This document shows, piece after piece, positions 1 to 12,200 of a stretch of DNA of 64,000 bases (its first letter is position 1; the number at the start of each line of letters is the position of its first letter). Origin of the DNA: Hanleya hanleyi (lineage: Eukaryota > Mollusca > Polyplacophora > Lepidopleurida > Hanleyidae); NCBI GenBank assembly GCA_036873755.1, contig JAVTVY010020490.1:1-64000 (forward strand), given 5' to 3'. Position numbers and translations under genes: made by a program. The notes under the pieces are model-generated. The model searched no databases and was not told where the DNA came from. It saw only the letters and a list, made by a program, of their open reading frames with translations.

Positions 1-1095
1 TTTTCTGGAGCAGAAAACACATTTCAAAGTTTCGCAACATTTTAAGAAATGTATTGAAATAGACATAACTATGTTATTGGAGTCTCATGATAAAGAAACT
101 GGAGTGGCTATTAACTGGTTATGCGGCAATATGATAGCCTTTACAATGGTAGGCCCATGTGTCCTTTATAAAAGGGGACATCCAGGTACACTGACAATCA
201 AGAATAAGTTAAGTCTTTTGTTGTTTCCAGGTATAGCGACACACGTAAACGTGTAATAGATTACTAGTGTACCTTCTAAATAGCAGGACATATTATATAT
301 AGTTAATAGAATATCATTAGGTTCCAATACCATATAGTATAACCAATCGTGCAGATGCGCTGAGCTTGTATTCTTCTACTTTTAACCGTTTGCATTCATA
401 TATAACAGTAAATTGGCATGAACACACTCATAGGTAGACGGTGACTGAGATAGTTGTTTTAGAGGTATTCTTATTGTACATACATGTATGTTTAGACATT
501 TATTGGTATATCTTTAATCTGCTTTTATCGTACTATATTTTTATTGCATAGGTGTGTATTTGTGCATGCAGCTCTTTGCGATCTAATTATTGATGACATA
601 ATACATTTTATCATTTTCGCTCACAACATATAAAGAAATCTGCTCTTTGCAATCTTATGAATTATACAATATATACACAAGAACTAATTAATAACATCCA
701 TTTTCATGATCAATGACTTGAACATTTGAACAATTTACTTTAGGGCATGAAGTATATCCATACTGTCAATATCAATGTGGCTGGTCAATCTATCTGGTAT
801 ATTGGATACGATTTTAACAGGCTTGCAAATGTGTTTTCTGGAGCAGAAAATACATTTCAAAGTTTCACAACATTTTAAGAAATGTATTTAAATATACATA
901 ACTACGTTATTGGAGTATCATGATAAAGAAACTGGAGTGTCGATTAACTGTTTTGTGGCAATTTGATAGCCTCTTCAATGTTAGGCCCCTGTGTTCTTTA
1001 TATAAGCAGACATGCAGGTACACTGTCAATCAAGTATTAGTGAAGTCCCTTGTTAATTCCAGGTATAGTGACACACGAAAGCGTGCAAGTAAATT
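1..1095 (+). repeat. 835-bp direct duplication, non-coding
   Basis: Bases 1-258 and 836-1095 are near-identical copies of one segment. Both contain the landmarks 'ttttctggagcagaaaa' and 'ttattggagt', and both end at 'gacacacg(t)aaacgtg'. The copies differ by scattered substitutions, so this is an older direct duplication with a period of about 835 bp whose first copy is cut by the window edge. The AT-rich stretch between them (259-835) shows no gene. Short reading frames inside the repeat have no recognisable protein similarity. Confidence 0.8.
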
Positions 1096-1639
1096 ACCAG
1101 AGTAATGGTATATTTATTATCACTGGATACTCGTTGTAACCGACTATCGCCCATATAAAGTCATATCGAAACGACTCTGGACGGTGGCTGAAAGAAAGAA
1201 GAACGCAACATCGGTTGTTAAAGTTCAAAGTATATATTTATTAATACAAATTAATTTAGTAATGACAGTTTCAAAACGAAAATGCAAACTGAGCAATCCT
1301 AGTACCCAAACACTAATTTCATTTCATTTCCATAACTCTGTGAAAGAGCTGAGGGTATTTCGATAACGAACGCAAGGATACACCCTGGTGGCGGAATCAA
1401 CTAATCAACATGTTTGATCGGTTGCCTTGTGTACTCGCGCGGTAAAAGTCTGTTTATTAAGAATTTACGCATTTCAGTGGCAGATTCTTCGGCTTCATCG
1501 TTTGATAAATCGTCTTCCTCACGCATCCTTTTCTTAGTCGCCATTACTTTCTGATGAATCGGGGGCTTTCGTAGTTTTCTTCATAACCTTAAATTACGGA
1601 CGTAGATATTTCGGAACCTTGTCTGTATTCTAGGTAAAA

Positions 1640-1970
1640 GCATTCGGCTAAAGTGAAATGACTCTATTTGCCAACAGGAGGCGTCGTTTCATTCGTCATC
1701 ATTGGAGTTATCTCCCACTAGTTCCAGTTTTTGTCACCAGGGCAATGAGTGGTCAATACGACCGAACATGGAAAAACCCGGATGTAAGATGAGGACCCGG
1801 ATGTAAAACTACAATACCCAGGAAGTGACCTTTGACCCGGCGCTACTCGGAAGTGACGTTATCGTACGCAGGCACACACACACACACACGCACACACACA
1901 CACATACGCGGTGCACCCTGTACCCTATAGCCCGTAGGGCATAGGGTACACTAGGGTGTGGGTGCACCAG

Positions 1971-2018
<48 letters not shown>

Positions 2019-2262
2019 CTGCGTACGATAACGTCACTTCCGAGTAGCCTTAGGGGCAAAGGTCACTTCCCTGGGTATTGTAGTTTTACATCCGGGTACT
2101 CATCTTACAGCAGGGTTTTTCCATGTTCGGTCGTATTGACCACTCGTTGCCCTGGTGACAAAAACTGGAACTAGTGGGAGATAACTCCGATGATGACGTA
2201 TGAAACGACGCCCACTGTTGGCAAATAGAGTTATATCACTTTAGCCGAATGTCGATGTTTAA
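1640..2262. repeat. Long palindrome with CA/GT arms
   Basis: The left half runs from 'cattcggctaaagtgaaat' through 'gaacatggaaaaaccc', 'cggaagtgacgttatcgtac' and a CA repeat to 'gtgcaccctgtaccctat'. The right half repeats these in reverse complement order. The arms are roughly 300 bp with only a short central spacer, so a single strand could form a large hairpin. The central module resembles the one at 15980-16540. Confidence 0.85.
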
Positions 2263-2424
2263 CTCTATCATGCATCTTTGGTAATTTCGTGAGACTAGTG
2301 TGGTACGGTTGTTCCAAAACTGATATGAGTTCTCAATGCTGTGGATGCTATCGTAAGTTTGCCAATCGCTCCAACATGTTAAAACATCGGAAAACTGGAG
2401 CTTGTGCATGCGTCGATAGCGATG

Positions 2425-2968
2425 TGAGTGAGTGAGTGAGTGAGTGAGTGAGTGAGGGACTTTTCTCGGACTTTCCTGGACTTTTAAGAACTTTTCATGA
2501 ACTTTGAAGAACTTTTCATGAACTTTTGGGGACAGTGAGTGAGTGAGTGAGCGAGTGAGGGACTTTTATTGGACTTTCTTGGACTTTTAAGAACTTTTCA
2601 TGATTTTTGGGCACTTTTAAGAACTTTTCATGAACTTTTGGGGACAGTGAGTGAGTGAGTGAGGGATTTTTCTTGGACTTTCCTGGACTTTTAAGAACTT
2701 TTCATGAACTTTGGGACAGAACTTTTCATGAACTTTTGGGGACAGTGAGTGAGTGAGTGAGTGAGGAACTTTTCTTGGACTTTCCTGGACTTTTAAGAAC
2801 TTTTCATGAATTTTGGGAACAGTGAGCGAGTGAGTGAGTGAGTGAGGGACTTTTCTTGGACTTTTAAGAACTTTTCATGAATTTTGGGAACTTTTAAGAA
2901 CTTTTCATGAACTTTTGGCGACAGTGAGTGAGTGAGTGAATGAGTGAGTGAGTGAGTGAGTGAGTGAG
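2425..2968. repeat. Composite minisatellite: (GTGA)n plus ~60-bp unit
   Basis: Runs of 'gtgagtgagtga' alternate with about six copies of a unit containing 'gggacttttcttggac', 'cttttaagaacttttcatga' and 'acttttggggacag'. Unit lengths vary because the GTGA runs vary. Translations on the minus strand give THSLTHSL-type low-complexity peptides, which are repeat artefacts. The array lies between the arms of element 1. Confidence 0.9.
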
Positions 2969-3165
2969 TCGGAAGAATCTGCCGCTGAGATGCGTAAATT
3001 CTTAATAAACAGACTTTTACCGCGCGAGTACACAAGACAACCGATCAAACCTGTTGATTAGTTGATTTCGCCACGAGGGCGTACCGTTGCATTCGTTATC
3101 GATATACCCTCAGCTGACGTTTGGGTACTAGGATTGCTCAGCTTGTATTTTCGTTTTTTTTTTGT

Positions 3166-4855
3166 TTTGTTTTTATTTACGTGTTTTAATCTCCGGAAGT
3201 GAAGGGGAATTATTTAGGAGAATGGTCGTCGGACTTCTTATACCCACATTCCAATCATCGTCATTATAAACGGGTCGTGTTTCAACGACCCCATCTATGG
3301 CGAATACAGTCTCCAAACTAGGCCAACCGGAACTACCTAAAATGTCCGCATTTTCTCGTACGAATCCGGCCCACGTAGAGTTGTTAGCCTATAAAAAATA
3401 TAGAGTTGGAATATTAAAAGTGAGTAGCCCTTGTATTCAAATCAGTTATAATCGAACATTTACAACACCGTTCGCTATGTACATCGTTATATCGACAAAG
3501 TCGGTATTATCCGCGAGTAGATCGCAATAAAATTACAATACTTACGGACGATTCTCTAGGTTCGATGATATTTTTCAGTAAATTCGCCATTCCGAAGTAA
3601 GCTATAAGTTGAATTCTATTAGAGATATATATATTTCGACAAACGATTCTCAAATAATGATTTGTTTCACGGTATACCCTTTCAACCCCCGCTATACGGT
3701 GATTGTATAATTGCCCTAATTAAAGCGATATCGGTCTGTAAATATAGATATTCGAACCCCCAATATTATCATATGCTAATTGCAATCGAGTTCTGCGAGT
3801 TATAAGTGGTTTCTGTTATTCGACCACACCTGTTACCACAACACACACACACCCCTTCGCATTGACAGGTATTAAAATCAATACAATTATGTATCATGAC
3901 CGTCTTCTAGCCGTATAGCGAGGTTAAATATGCATATATACCGAGTGTTCGGTAATGCTAATTGCAATTTGTAAAAATTAACAGTCTACAATATATATGA
4001 ACGCTTAACGTACAGATTCGGAGAGTTTATTGCTATGAACCCGTACTATAGGACCTATACGAAATATCACCTTTTTGTAAAAGCGGAATGAAACCTAAAA
4101 TATAGGCTATTTAAACGATTAACGTATGAATTCGGAAGATTTATTTATAATACCATATGTAGATCTTTAATATATATATTCAGGTAAAATTATAACGCAT
4201 ATAATTTATTAATATCCAGACGCAATAATTTATACAAATAAAAATTGTTAATGACGTATGACCGCGCTCGGTGGATCACGGTGGCTATGTGTATTTTTGG
4301 GTGGCTGGGGGCTGTGATACGCATTCCCTACTACTACTATATTTTTCCAAATGACATCATTTATCTTTAAATAAATCGATTCTTGTGATAAATTCGAGAA
4401 AGTTATTTATTTATCTAAATTTCTTGAATCGAGGGCTTTCAGAAAATCTATAGTTTTATATGGATACAAAAAAAACACTGCCCCGCAATAAAGCAAAATT
4501 GTGATACGTACACGTACACAACTGGGACCCGATACAGAGAGTGAATGTTTCAGGGCATGGCATACTCTGATTTAGCGCCATCGCTGTCCCAAATTGGTTA
4601 CCGGTTATATAAAAAAAGACACAGAATAAAAAAGTCGCCTCGCCGCACTTTTTGCGGACTGTTTGACTAGAAACAAAATATCGTTATTGCCTAAGAGAGA
4701 ATCGTTCAGGGTATATCGCGTCCGCCAGGAGCAGGAGTACTGACGGAGACTATGAAAGGAAAGGTAATATTTAAAAATGAGGAATACATGCAAGCATTAA
4801 TTTTTACGTAGATGGACAGTCGACATTTGGAACGGTGACGTCTTCGAATGGAATA
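3166..4855. other. AT-rich DNA with no gene seen
   Basis: This stretch lies downstream of the clusterin-like terminal exon (which is on the minus strand). It probably holds that gene's 3' UTR close to 4855 and then intergenic sequence. The longest open frame (3297-3530, 77 codons, + strand) has no recognisable motif, no family resemblance and no splice context. A short CA run lies at 3838-3852. Nothing else could be supported. Confidence 0.5.
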
Positions 4856-5035
4856 TTAAAAACCTTCCAAGATTTTCTCAAAAATCCCCTTGGCGATCAA
4901 CGGACCCGCTGTCGGGTGCGAGAATATGGGCACGGGATCAGAGATGGCAACGTCATATTTCTGACCCAAAGCCAGAAACGAAACCTGGACTCCTGTATGG
5001 CCGTCTTCTTCTTTGATGGTTGGGTCATATTTCAC
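4856..5035 (-). CDS. Clusterin-like gene, terminal coding exon
   Basis: The exon starts after the acceptor 'tttgtag' (minus strand), enters in phase 0 from the exon at 6131-6246, and encodes 59 residues followed by TAA. The peptide reads VKYDPTIKEEDGHTGVQVSF at its start, then GQKYDVAISDPVPI, and ends IFEKILEGF. The alternating hydrophobic strand 'VQVSF...YDVAISDPV' followed by a terminal helix resembles the C-terminal beta region and helix of clusterin (TEVVVKLFDSDPITVTVPV in the mammalian protein). Seen: open frame, acceptor, stop and phase match. Inferred: identity as a clusterin C-terminus. Confidence 0.7.
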   Translation of the reverse strand: MKYDPTIKEEDGHTGVQVSFLALGQKYDVAISDPVPIFSHPTAGPLIAKGIFEKILEGF

Positions 5036-6130
5036 CTACAAATACGATAATAATTAATCATGAAAAAGATTACCAAATATAGATGAAAATGTTTTTTTTG
5101 CCTGTTTCTGTTCATCATTTTGGATTGAACAAAGTCGAAAATAGACAAACACAAAATTATATTATCGATGCGGGTATATATGCGGACAGATGTATGAAAA
5201 CAATGTTAAATATAGACTTATTATATACTTGGTGATGAGTGAGTGAGTGAGTGAATAGGATTTACCGTCGCTTTCAACATTGCTTCAGTCATATCGTGAC
5301 GAACAAACTAAGCCCCACCCAGCCAAGTTGCGTTCCTGCTACTTCAAAGAAGAACTCTTTGAAGAAGCTTGGAAACAGACACCCTCCATCCACCCCATAA
5401 AACACTTAGGACAGCACACAAGACAGAGACAGGACGTTTACTTGATGATGAGATAGTGAATATTACCAACTTCATAAGAGTGATATTTTTACTGCAATGC
5501 TGATATCAGATATATTATCACTGTGATGATATGACGTCAACAGCAGTGAAAATATCGATATTGGCGCACAAATACATGTCACCATGGTCACATGCAGTGA
5601 TAGGACACTTGACCCAAAACAACATCAGGTGCATGCGCCAAAGACAAGCAAGCTAAATATTTCGGAATGATTTGTATATTATTCTGCCTCATGATGACCA
5701 GATTAAAACAATAAATACAACACAAATAGGCACAAAATGAGACAGAAATACATTGCGACAACGGTAACGTTTATCACCTACATGTAGGCGTGCATCGAAA
5801 AATGTAATTAGCGACAGCTTCGCCACTCATGAAAATACTAATTTTCTCATCTCACTCGATGACATTTTATATTGTATTCGTCAGAAAACAGTTGATATGC
5901 TTTATATCTACACTAACTACGCTTACTTTGTTTTGGCCTGTACAACTGTACGATAGTCGCGCCGTTAATAATATCAACATTGATACACAAATAATGCTTC
6001 AACCCTTGATGCTATGTTGGCAAATCTGTATCGTTTAGTTTGAAACATGAATTATCGAGGCGGAGCAAGATATATTAGTTTGGAGAAAATAGAGCTGAAC
6101 GGGGTTGGATTTTTTATGAACTGTACTCAC
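5036..6130 (-). other. Intron of clusterin-like gene
   Basis: This AT-rich interval is bounded by the donor 'gtgagt' at 6130 and the acceptor ending at 5036, both on the minus strand. It contains a short (GTGA) run near 5225-5245 and no coding signal I can support. Open frames within it (for example 5829-6038, + strand) have no recognisable motif. Confidence 0.6.
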
Positions 6131-6246
6131 CGATATGATATTGAGAACTTCAGGGTTACGTATTTCGTACAGTTCCTGAAGTCGTTGCAATCGGTTCTCC
6201 AGAATTTCCACCCTGTTAGACGTCTCCACAAAATCAGGCCCGCACA
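6131..6246 (-). CDS. Clusterin-like gene, helical exon
   Basis: The exon is flanked by a strong acceptor ('tttatgcag') and a consensus donor (TCG|GTGAGT). It enters in phase 1, taking one base from the upstream exon, and leaves in phase 0, matching both neighbours. It encodes VCGPDFVETSNRV followed by an amphipathic, leucine-spaced stretch (EILENRLQRLQELYEIRNPE) and ends LNIIS. Clusterin has a helical segment in the same place, after the second cysteine block. The Cys at its start would supply the fifth cysteine of that block, although the spacer from the fourth is longer (19 residues) than in mammalian clusterin (7). Confidence 0.75.
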
Positions 6247-6605
6247 CTGCATAAACAAAAATAATTACAATAAAGGAAGATCGTGCATATGAATATTTGC
6301 ATATTCAATGAATATTACTAAACATCGAAAGATCACTGGAAAAGGATATCGATAATACTTAATATTTATCACGCAATATTGCTGTGAATGATTGAGTATT
6401 TTTTTATGTCAATGAGTATCCATAACGGGGAATGAATTTTCGGATTCGTAGAAGATATACTATGAATTAACGTATATTACTGTTGTAAACACATAAAAGA
6501 AAAATCTCGTCAACGCGACACTTTCTCGATGGTCCGACCAGAAACAAAAGATGTTTTCGCTCTTAACTAATATGGCCAATGAAAAAGGAGTTTCAGTATA
6601 AATAC

Positions 6606-6763
6606 CTGTAGTGATGAGTTGGTCCATCGTCTGTGGTGTCCCAGGAGGTCCATACACGTTACAGATGTCACAGGCGGCTTGATAAAACCGACAGCTGTCT
6701 GGATTTTTTTCAATTTCATCACATGTCGGCTCTGTCGTCTGTCTTTTTTTCCTCCCCCACCCC
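6606..6763 (-). CDS. Clusterin-like gene, second cysteine-block exon with RKKR site
   Basis: The acceptor is 'tttcgtttcag' and the donor ACAG|GTATTT; the exon enters in phase 2 and leaves in phase 1. The peptide begins GWGRKKRQTTEPTC and continues C-DEIEKNPDS-C-RFYQAA-C-DI-C. The spacing C-x9-C-x6-C-x2-C, with EI after the first Cys and N at the fifth following residue, matches the second disulfide block of clusterin (CREIRHNSTGC...CDKC) position by position. RKKR just upstream is a furin-type site. Clusterin is also cleaved into two chains before this block, though the mammalian site lies further upstream. The open frame runs on upstream into a 15-bp minisatellite, so the exon start could lie further 5'. 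Confidence 0.8.
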
Positions 6764-6784
6764 CTGAAACGAAATCGAACCCTA

Positions 6785-7020
6785 GGAAGTCTTATCCTAG
6801 GTAGTCTGATTCTTGGTAGTCGAATTCTAGGCAGCCTGATCCGAGGCAGTCGGATCCTAGGCAGTCTGATCCTAGGCAATCTGATTCTTGGCAATCTGAT
6901 TCTTGGTAGTCGAATTCTAGGCAGCCTGATTCTCGGTAATCGGATTCTTGGCAATCTGATCCTAGGCAGTCTGAGTCTAGGCAATCTGATTCTTGGCAAC
7001 CTGATTCTAGGCAATCTGAT
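6785..7020. repeat. 15-bp minisatellite (about 16 copies)
   Basis: The unit is close to 'ctaggcagtctgatc' or 'ttggcaatctgattc' on the + strand. Being a multiple of three and free of stops, it is open in the minus frame as (PRIRL)n, in the same frame as the adjoining cysteine exon. I treat it as intronic because an acceptor lies between, but a coding extension cannot be excluded. Confidence 0.9.
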
Positions 7021-7354
7021 CCGGAAACGACCTGAAAATCAAACAAATCGGACATATGCCATTTATAAGAACAATTCTAACTTGATTATTTGTTCATGCA
7101 GTTAATTAATTCAACTATCCAATGATCTTGGAAATCTGATAACTCTTTGCGCAATGTCAAACCAAATATTTGATCGATCGTAAACAAAGTAAAACCTTCA
7201 ATAACAGTGGAATACAAGCTCAGGTAATTCAGTAACCAGCCATCGTCGAAAGAGAGATCAAATAATCAAATAAAACTATTAATACCGAATTCCGTGCAGA
7301 TATAAAAATATTAAGCATGCAAGAGATAAGAAGAAAAACAGTATTCAATGATAT
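7021..7354 (-). other. Intronic AT-rich DNA between minisatellites
   Basis: About 330 bp separate the 15-bp minisatellite from the 31-bp satellite. I see no exon-like frame with splice sites, no repeat match elsewhere in the window and no RNA gene. Confidence 0.4.
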
Positions 7355-10300
7355 CGCAAGATATTTTTGTCCTTTAATTCAGTATTCTAAGATATCCCCA
7401 TCCTCTAATACAATATGCTAAGATATTCCTACCCTGCAATCCAGTATTTAAAAATATTCCTATCTCTAATCCAGAGTTCTAAGAAATTCTTATCCTCTAA
7501 TCCAGTATTCGAAGATGTTCCTATCCTCCAATCCAGTATTCTAAAATACTGATATCCTCTAATTCAACATTCCAAGATATTCCTATCCTATAATCCATCA
7601 TTCTACGATACATGCATTCCTATCCTCTGCTCCAGTATTCTAAGATGCATGTATTTCTATCGTCTAATACAGTATTTTAAGATATACCTATCCTCTAAAC
7701 CAGTATTCTAAAATATTCCTACCCTCTAATCCAGTATTTTAAGATATTTCTATCCTCTAATTATGCATTCTAAAATACTGCTACCCGCTTATCCAATGTT
7801 CTAAAATATTCCTATCCTATAATCCAGTATTCTAAAATATTCCTACAAACCAGTCCAATATTCTAAGATATTTCTCTCCTCTAAGCTAGTATTCTACGAT
7901 ATTCAGATCCTCTTATCCAGTTTTCTGAGATACGCCCAACCTCTAATTTAGTATTCTAAGATATTCCTATCCCCCAATCCAGTATTCTAAGATTTTAATA
8001 TCCCCTAATCCATTATTCTAAGTTATTCGTATCCTCTAATCTACTATTTTAATATATTCCTCTCCTATACTCCAATAGGCTAACATATTCATATGCTCTA
8101 ATCCAGTATTCTAAGATATTCGCATCCTCTAATCCAGTAATCTAAAATATTCCTACAAACCAGTCCAATATTCTAAGATATTTCTCTCCTCTAAGCTAGT
8201 ATTCTACGATATTCAGATCCTCTTATCCAGTTTTCTGAGATACGCCCAACCTCTAGTTTAGTATTCTAAGATATTCCTATCCCACAATCCAGTATTCTAA
8301 GATTTTAATATCCCCTAATCCATTATTCTAAGTTATTCGTATCCTCTAATCTACTATTTTAATATATTCCTCTCCTATACTCCAATAGGCTAACATATTC
8401 ATATGCTCTAATCCAGTATTCCTCTCCTCTAATCCAATATTGTAAGATATACCTATCCTCTAATCCAGTATTCTAAAATATTCCTACAAACCAGTCCAAT
8501 ATTCTAAGATATTTCTCTCCTCTAAGCTAGTATTCTACGATATTCAGATCCTCTTATCCAGTTTTCTGAGATACGCCCAACCTCTAATTTAGTATTCTAA
8601 GATATTCCTATCCCCCAATCCAGTATTCTAAGATTTTAATATCCCTTAATCCATTATTCTAAGTTATTCGTATCCTCTAATCTACTATTTTAATATATTC
8701 CTCTCCTATACTCCAATAGGCTAACATGTTCATATGCTCTAATCCAGTATTCTAAGATATTCGCATCCTCCAATCCAGTAATCTAAGATATTCCTATCCT
8801 CTAATTTAATATTCTAACATATTCTTATCCCCAATCCAGTATTCTAGAATATTACTATCCTCTAATCCAGTATTCCAATATATTCTTATCCTCAATCCAG
8901 AACTATAGGATATTCCTATCCTCCAATCCAGTATTCTAAAATACTGATATCCTCTAATTCAACATTCCAAGATATTCCTATCCTATAATCCATCATTCTA
9001 AGATACATGCATTCCTATCCTCTGCTCCAGTATTCTAAGATACATGTATTTCTATCGTCTAATACAGTATTTTAAGATATACCTATCCTCTAAACCAGTA
9101 TTCTAAAATATTCCTATCCTCTAATCCAGTATTTTAAGATATTTCTATCCTCTAATTATGCATTCTAAAATACTGCTACCCGCTTATCCAATGTTCCAAG
9201 ATATTCCTATCCTATAATCCAGTATTCTAAGATATTCCTCTCCTCTAATCCAATATTCTAAGATATACCTATCCTCTAATCCAGTATTCTAAAATATTCC
9301 TACAACCCAGTCCAATATTCTAAGATATTTCACTCCTCTAAGCTAGTATTCTACGATATTCAGATCCTCTTATCCAGTTTTCTGAGATACGCCCAACCTC
9401 TAATTCAGTATTCTAAGATATTCCTATCCCCCAATCCAGTATTCTAAGATTTTAATATCCCCTAATCCATTATTCTAAGTTATTCGTATCCTCTAATCTA
9501 CTATTTTAATATATTCCTCTCCTATAATCCAATAGGCTAACATATTCATATGCTCTAATCCAGTATTCTAAGATATTCGCATCCTCTAATCCAGTACTCT
9601 AAGATATTCCTATACTCTAATTCAATATTCTAACATATGTGTATCCTTCAATCCAGTATTTTAAGATATTCTTATCCTCTAATCCAGTAATCTAAGATAT
9701 TCCTATACTCTAATTCAATATTCTAGCATATTCTTATCCCTAATCCAATATTCTAGAATATTACTATCCTCTAATCCAGTATTCCAGTATATTCTTATCC
9801 TCAATCCAGAACTATAGGATATTCATTTCCTCTAATGCAGTATTCTAAGATACTCTAATCCTCTAATCCAATCCAGTATTCTAAGATATTCCTATCCTCT
9901 AATCCAGTATTCTATGATATTCCTATCCTTTAATGCAGTATTGTAAGATATTCTTATCATCTAATCCAGTAATCTAAGTTACTCCTATCCTCTAATGCAG
10001 TATTCTAAGATATACATATCCTCCAATCCAGTATTGTATTACATTCCTATCCTTTAATGCTGTATTCTAAAGTATTCTTAACCGCTAATTCAGTATTCTA
10101 TGATATTCGTATCCTCTAATGCCGTATTCTACGATATTCTTATCCTCCAATCCGGAATTCTATGATATTCCTAGCCTCTAATCCAATATTCTAAGATATA
10201 TTTATCCCCTAATCCGGTAGTATAAGTTTTTCCTAACCACTAATACCGTATTCTAAGATATTCATCTCTTCTAATCCAGTACTCTAAGATATATTTATCC

Positions 10301-11128
10301 TGTAATCCAGTATTTTAAGATATTCCTATCCTTCCGTCCAATATTCTAAGATATTCCTATCCTCAAATGCAGTATTCTAAGATATTCTTAGCCTCTAATC
10401 CAGTATTCTAAGATATTCTTATCTTTTAATCCAGTATTTTAAGATATTCATCTCCACTAATCCAGTATTCTAAGATATACATATCCCTCAATCCAGTATT
10501 CTAAGATATTCCTACACTTCAGTCCAATATTCTAATATATTCCTACCATCTATTCCAGTATTCTAAGATATTCTTATTCTCTGATCCAGTATTCTAAGAT
10601 ATTCATATCCTCTAATGTATTATTCTAAGATATTCCTATACTCTAATCCAGTATTCTAAGATATTCAGATCCTCTAATCCACTATTCTAAGCTATTCTTG
10701 TTCTCTAATCCAGCTCTCTAAGATATTCCTCTCCTCTCATCCAGTATTCTAGGATATTCCTATTATTTAATACAGTATCCCAAGATATTCTCATCCTCTA
10801 ATCCAGTATTCTAAGATATTCCTATCTTCTAATCAAGTATGCTAACATATTCTTTTCCCCCAATCCGGTATTATAAAATATTCCTATCCATTAATCCAGA
10901 AAGCTAAGCTACTCCTATCCTCCGAAGCAGTATTCTAAGATATTTCTATCCTCTAATTCAGTATTCTAAGATATTCTTATCTTCTAATCCAGTATTCTAA
11001 GATACTCATATCCTCTAACCCAGTATTTAAATATATGCCTATCCTCTAATCCAGTATTCTAATATATTCCTATCGTTAAATCCAGTATACTAAGATACTC
11101 CTATCCTCTAATCCAATATTCTTTAATC
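7355..11128. repeat. 31-bp AT-rich satellite array (~120 copies)
   Basis: The consensus is close to 'tccagtattctaagatattc' followed by 'ctatcctctaa', about 31 bp. It runs with substitutions from near 7355 to 11125. Within it a diverged block of about 275 bp, with markers 'cagtccaatattctaag', 'gagatacgcccaacctctaa' and 'ccaataggctaacatattc', recurs at about 7840, 8143, 8478 and 9295. These are higher-order duplications of part of the array. It lies in an intron of the clusterin-like gene if the single-gene model is right. No coding content. Confidence 0.95.
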
Positions 11129-11442
11129 CGAATTTATTTCTAGATCGTTTCCTACAGTATAAACTATCTCAGTGACTCCATTGTTGTAAGTGTTCATATT
11201 AACACCTTGGAGAGCTTCCGGTTAACTTACACTCGAAATGTGGCACAACTTCGAATCGTGGCGCCAAAGATACTGTATACTATGCTCTTATCGTATTCTG
11301 CTTCAGTTCGCAACACTTTGGCACATTCCGAACGTACCAGTGTAAATAAACGAAGGTAACCAATTTACTCTCAGACTCCTAGCATGGGTTTTTCCTATAA
11401 ATGGTCGGAAAAGTCAAGGGGAGAGAGAGAAAATAGATATAA

Positions 11443-11973
11443 CCCTGTCTGGCCTGGGCGTTTTTGGACGTGTGCAGACCCACCTGGTGGGGTGGGGGGG
11501 GGGGGGGGTGCCTTTCGCTCCCCCCCTAAACGATTGGATCAAGCTCTACCAGAAAATGTACAAGATGGCAGCATCATCTTCGAAAGAAAAATTTTTTGTT
11601 CGATTTTTTTTTCCGTCAGATTTTACGATTTTCTTTTTATTTATGTGTTTTCCTTGTGCAAACTACATGATAAATTAGTAAATACAATTCTGGTGTGAAT
11701 AAAATAGATTTTGCCCAATTTTTCTTGAGAAAAAGCAGGAACTTTGAAGAAAAATGAGGGAAACATCACTTTTCTGGTTCCCAACATGGCTGCTATCTTG
11801 ACTTTACCTCTTCTCGGAGGCTTATGCAAATAGGCTCAAAATGACTCCAATATGATATCGTAAAAGAAACGGAGGGTCAGCTTTCATTTTTTTTTTCTTT
11901 GTCGTTCCGGAGATGGGGTGAATGGTAGGGAGGGGGGGGGGGTCATAATCCCTCTCCTCCAGGCCCGGTAGGG
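11443..11973 (+). mobile_element. piggyBac-like MITE, copy 1
   Basis: This copy starts CCCTGTCTGGCCTGGGCG and ends CCAGGCCCGGTAGGG, giving imperfect terminal inverted repeats. The right side is followed by TTAA; the left flank has decayed to ATAA. CCC termini and a TTAA target duplication are hallmarks of the piggyBac superfamily. It is 531 bp, contains G-runs and has no transposase. It shares its body with the copies at 14008, 29253 and 46976. Confidence 0.7.
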
Positions 11974-11977
11974 TTAA

Positions 11978-12012
11978 CACCGCATTCAGCAATATTTCAG
12001 TTATTTCAGGAA
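11978..12012 (-). repeat. SINE tail fragment (mollusc-type core), reverse orientation
   Basis: 'accgcattcagcaatatttc' is the complement of the core seen near 39980. It matches the widespread molluscan SINE tail ('...tgaaatattgctgaatgcg...'). Only about 35 bp are recognisable, directly next to the right end of MITE copy 1. Confidence 0.55.
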
Positions 12013-12200
12013 ACGTCAAGTCACTCTAGCGGAACTACAAATTGTATATCCTTAAAATTATCACCACGATGTCTAAAATTGGAGAAATTATTTAAACACC
12101 CCATTGCCAGGGGAAATGTTTTCTATAAACTGAAATAACTTGTTTCTACTATTGGGAATTCAAATTCTAATTATGGTATAGTTCCCACGGCATGAAGACA

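Larger units (their letters stand above)
1268..3165. mobile_element. Inverted-repeat (foldback) element 1 with minisatellite core
   Basis: Two nested pairs of inverted arms are visible. The outer pair is 1268-1495 against 2970-3165; both ends contain 'gagcaatcctagtaccca' or its complement, and both contain 'cttaataaacagactttta' or its complement. The inner pair is 1640-1935 against 1936-2262. It forms an almost continuous palindrome through CA-rich and GT-rich runs around a centre near 1935. Between the inner palindrome and the right outer arm lies a minisatellite. No transposase is present, so this is a non-autonomous foldback-type element. Clear target-site duplications were not identified. 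Confidence 0.75.

Noticed and set aside
1956..2174. Frame with a poly-(Val-Cys) stretch
   Set aside because: It translates the GT dinucleotide run of the palindrome.
7355..11128. CRISPR-like regularity of 31-bp units
   Set aside because: There are no unique spacers. The units abut directly and diverge gradually, and the setting is animal nuclear DNA. It is a satellite.
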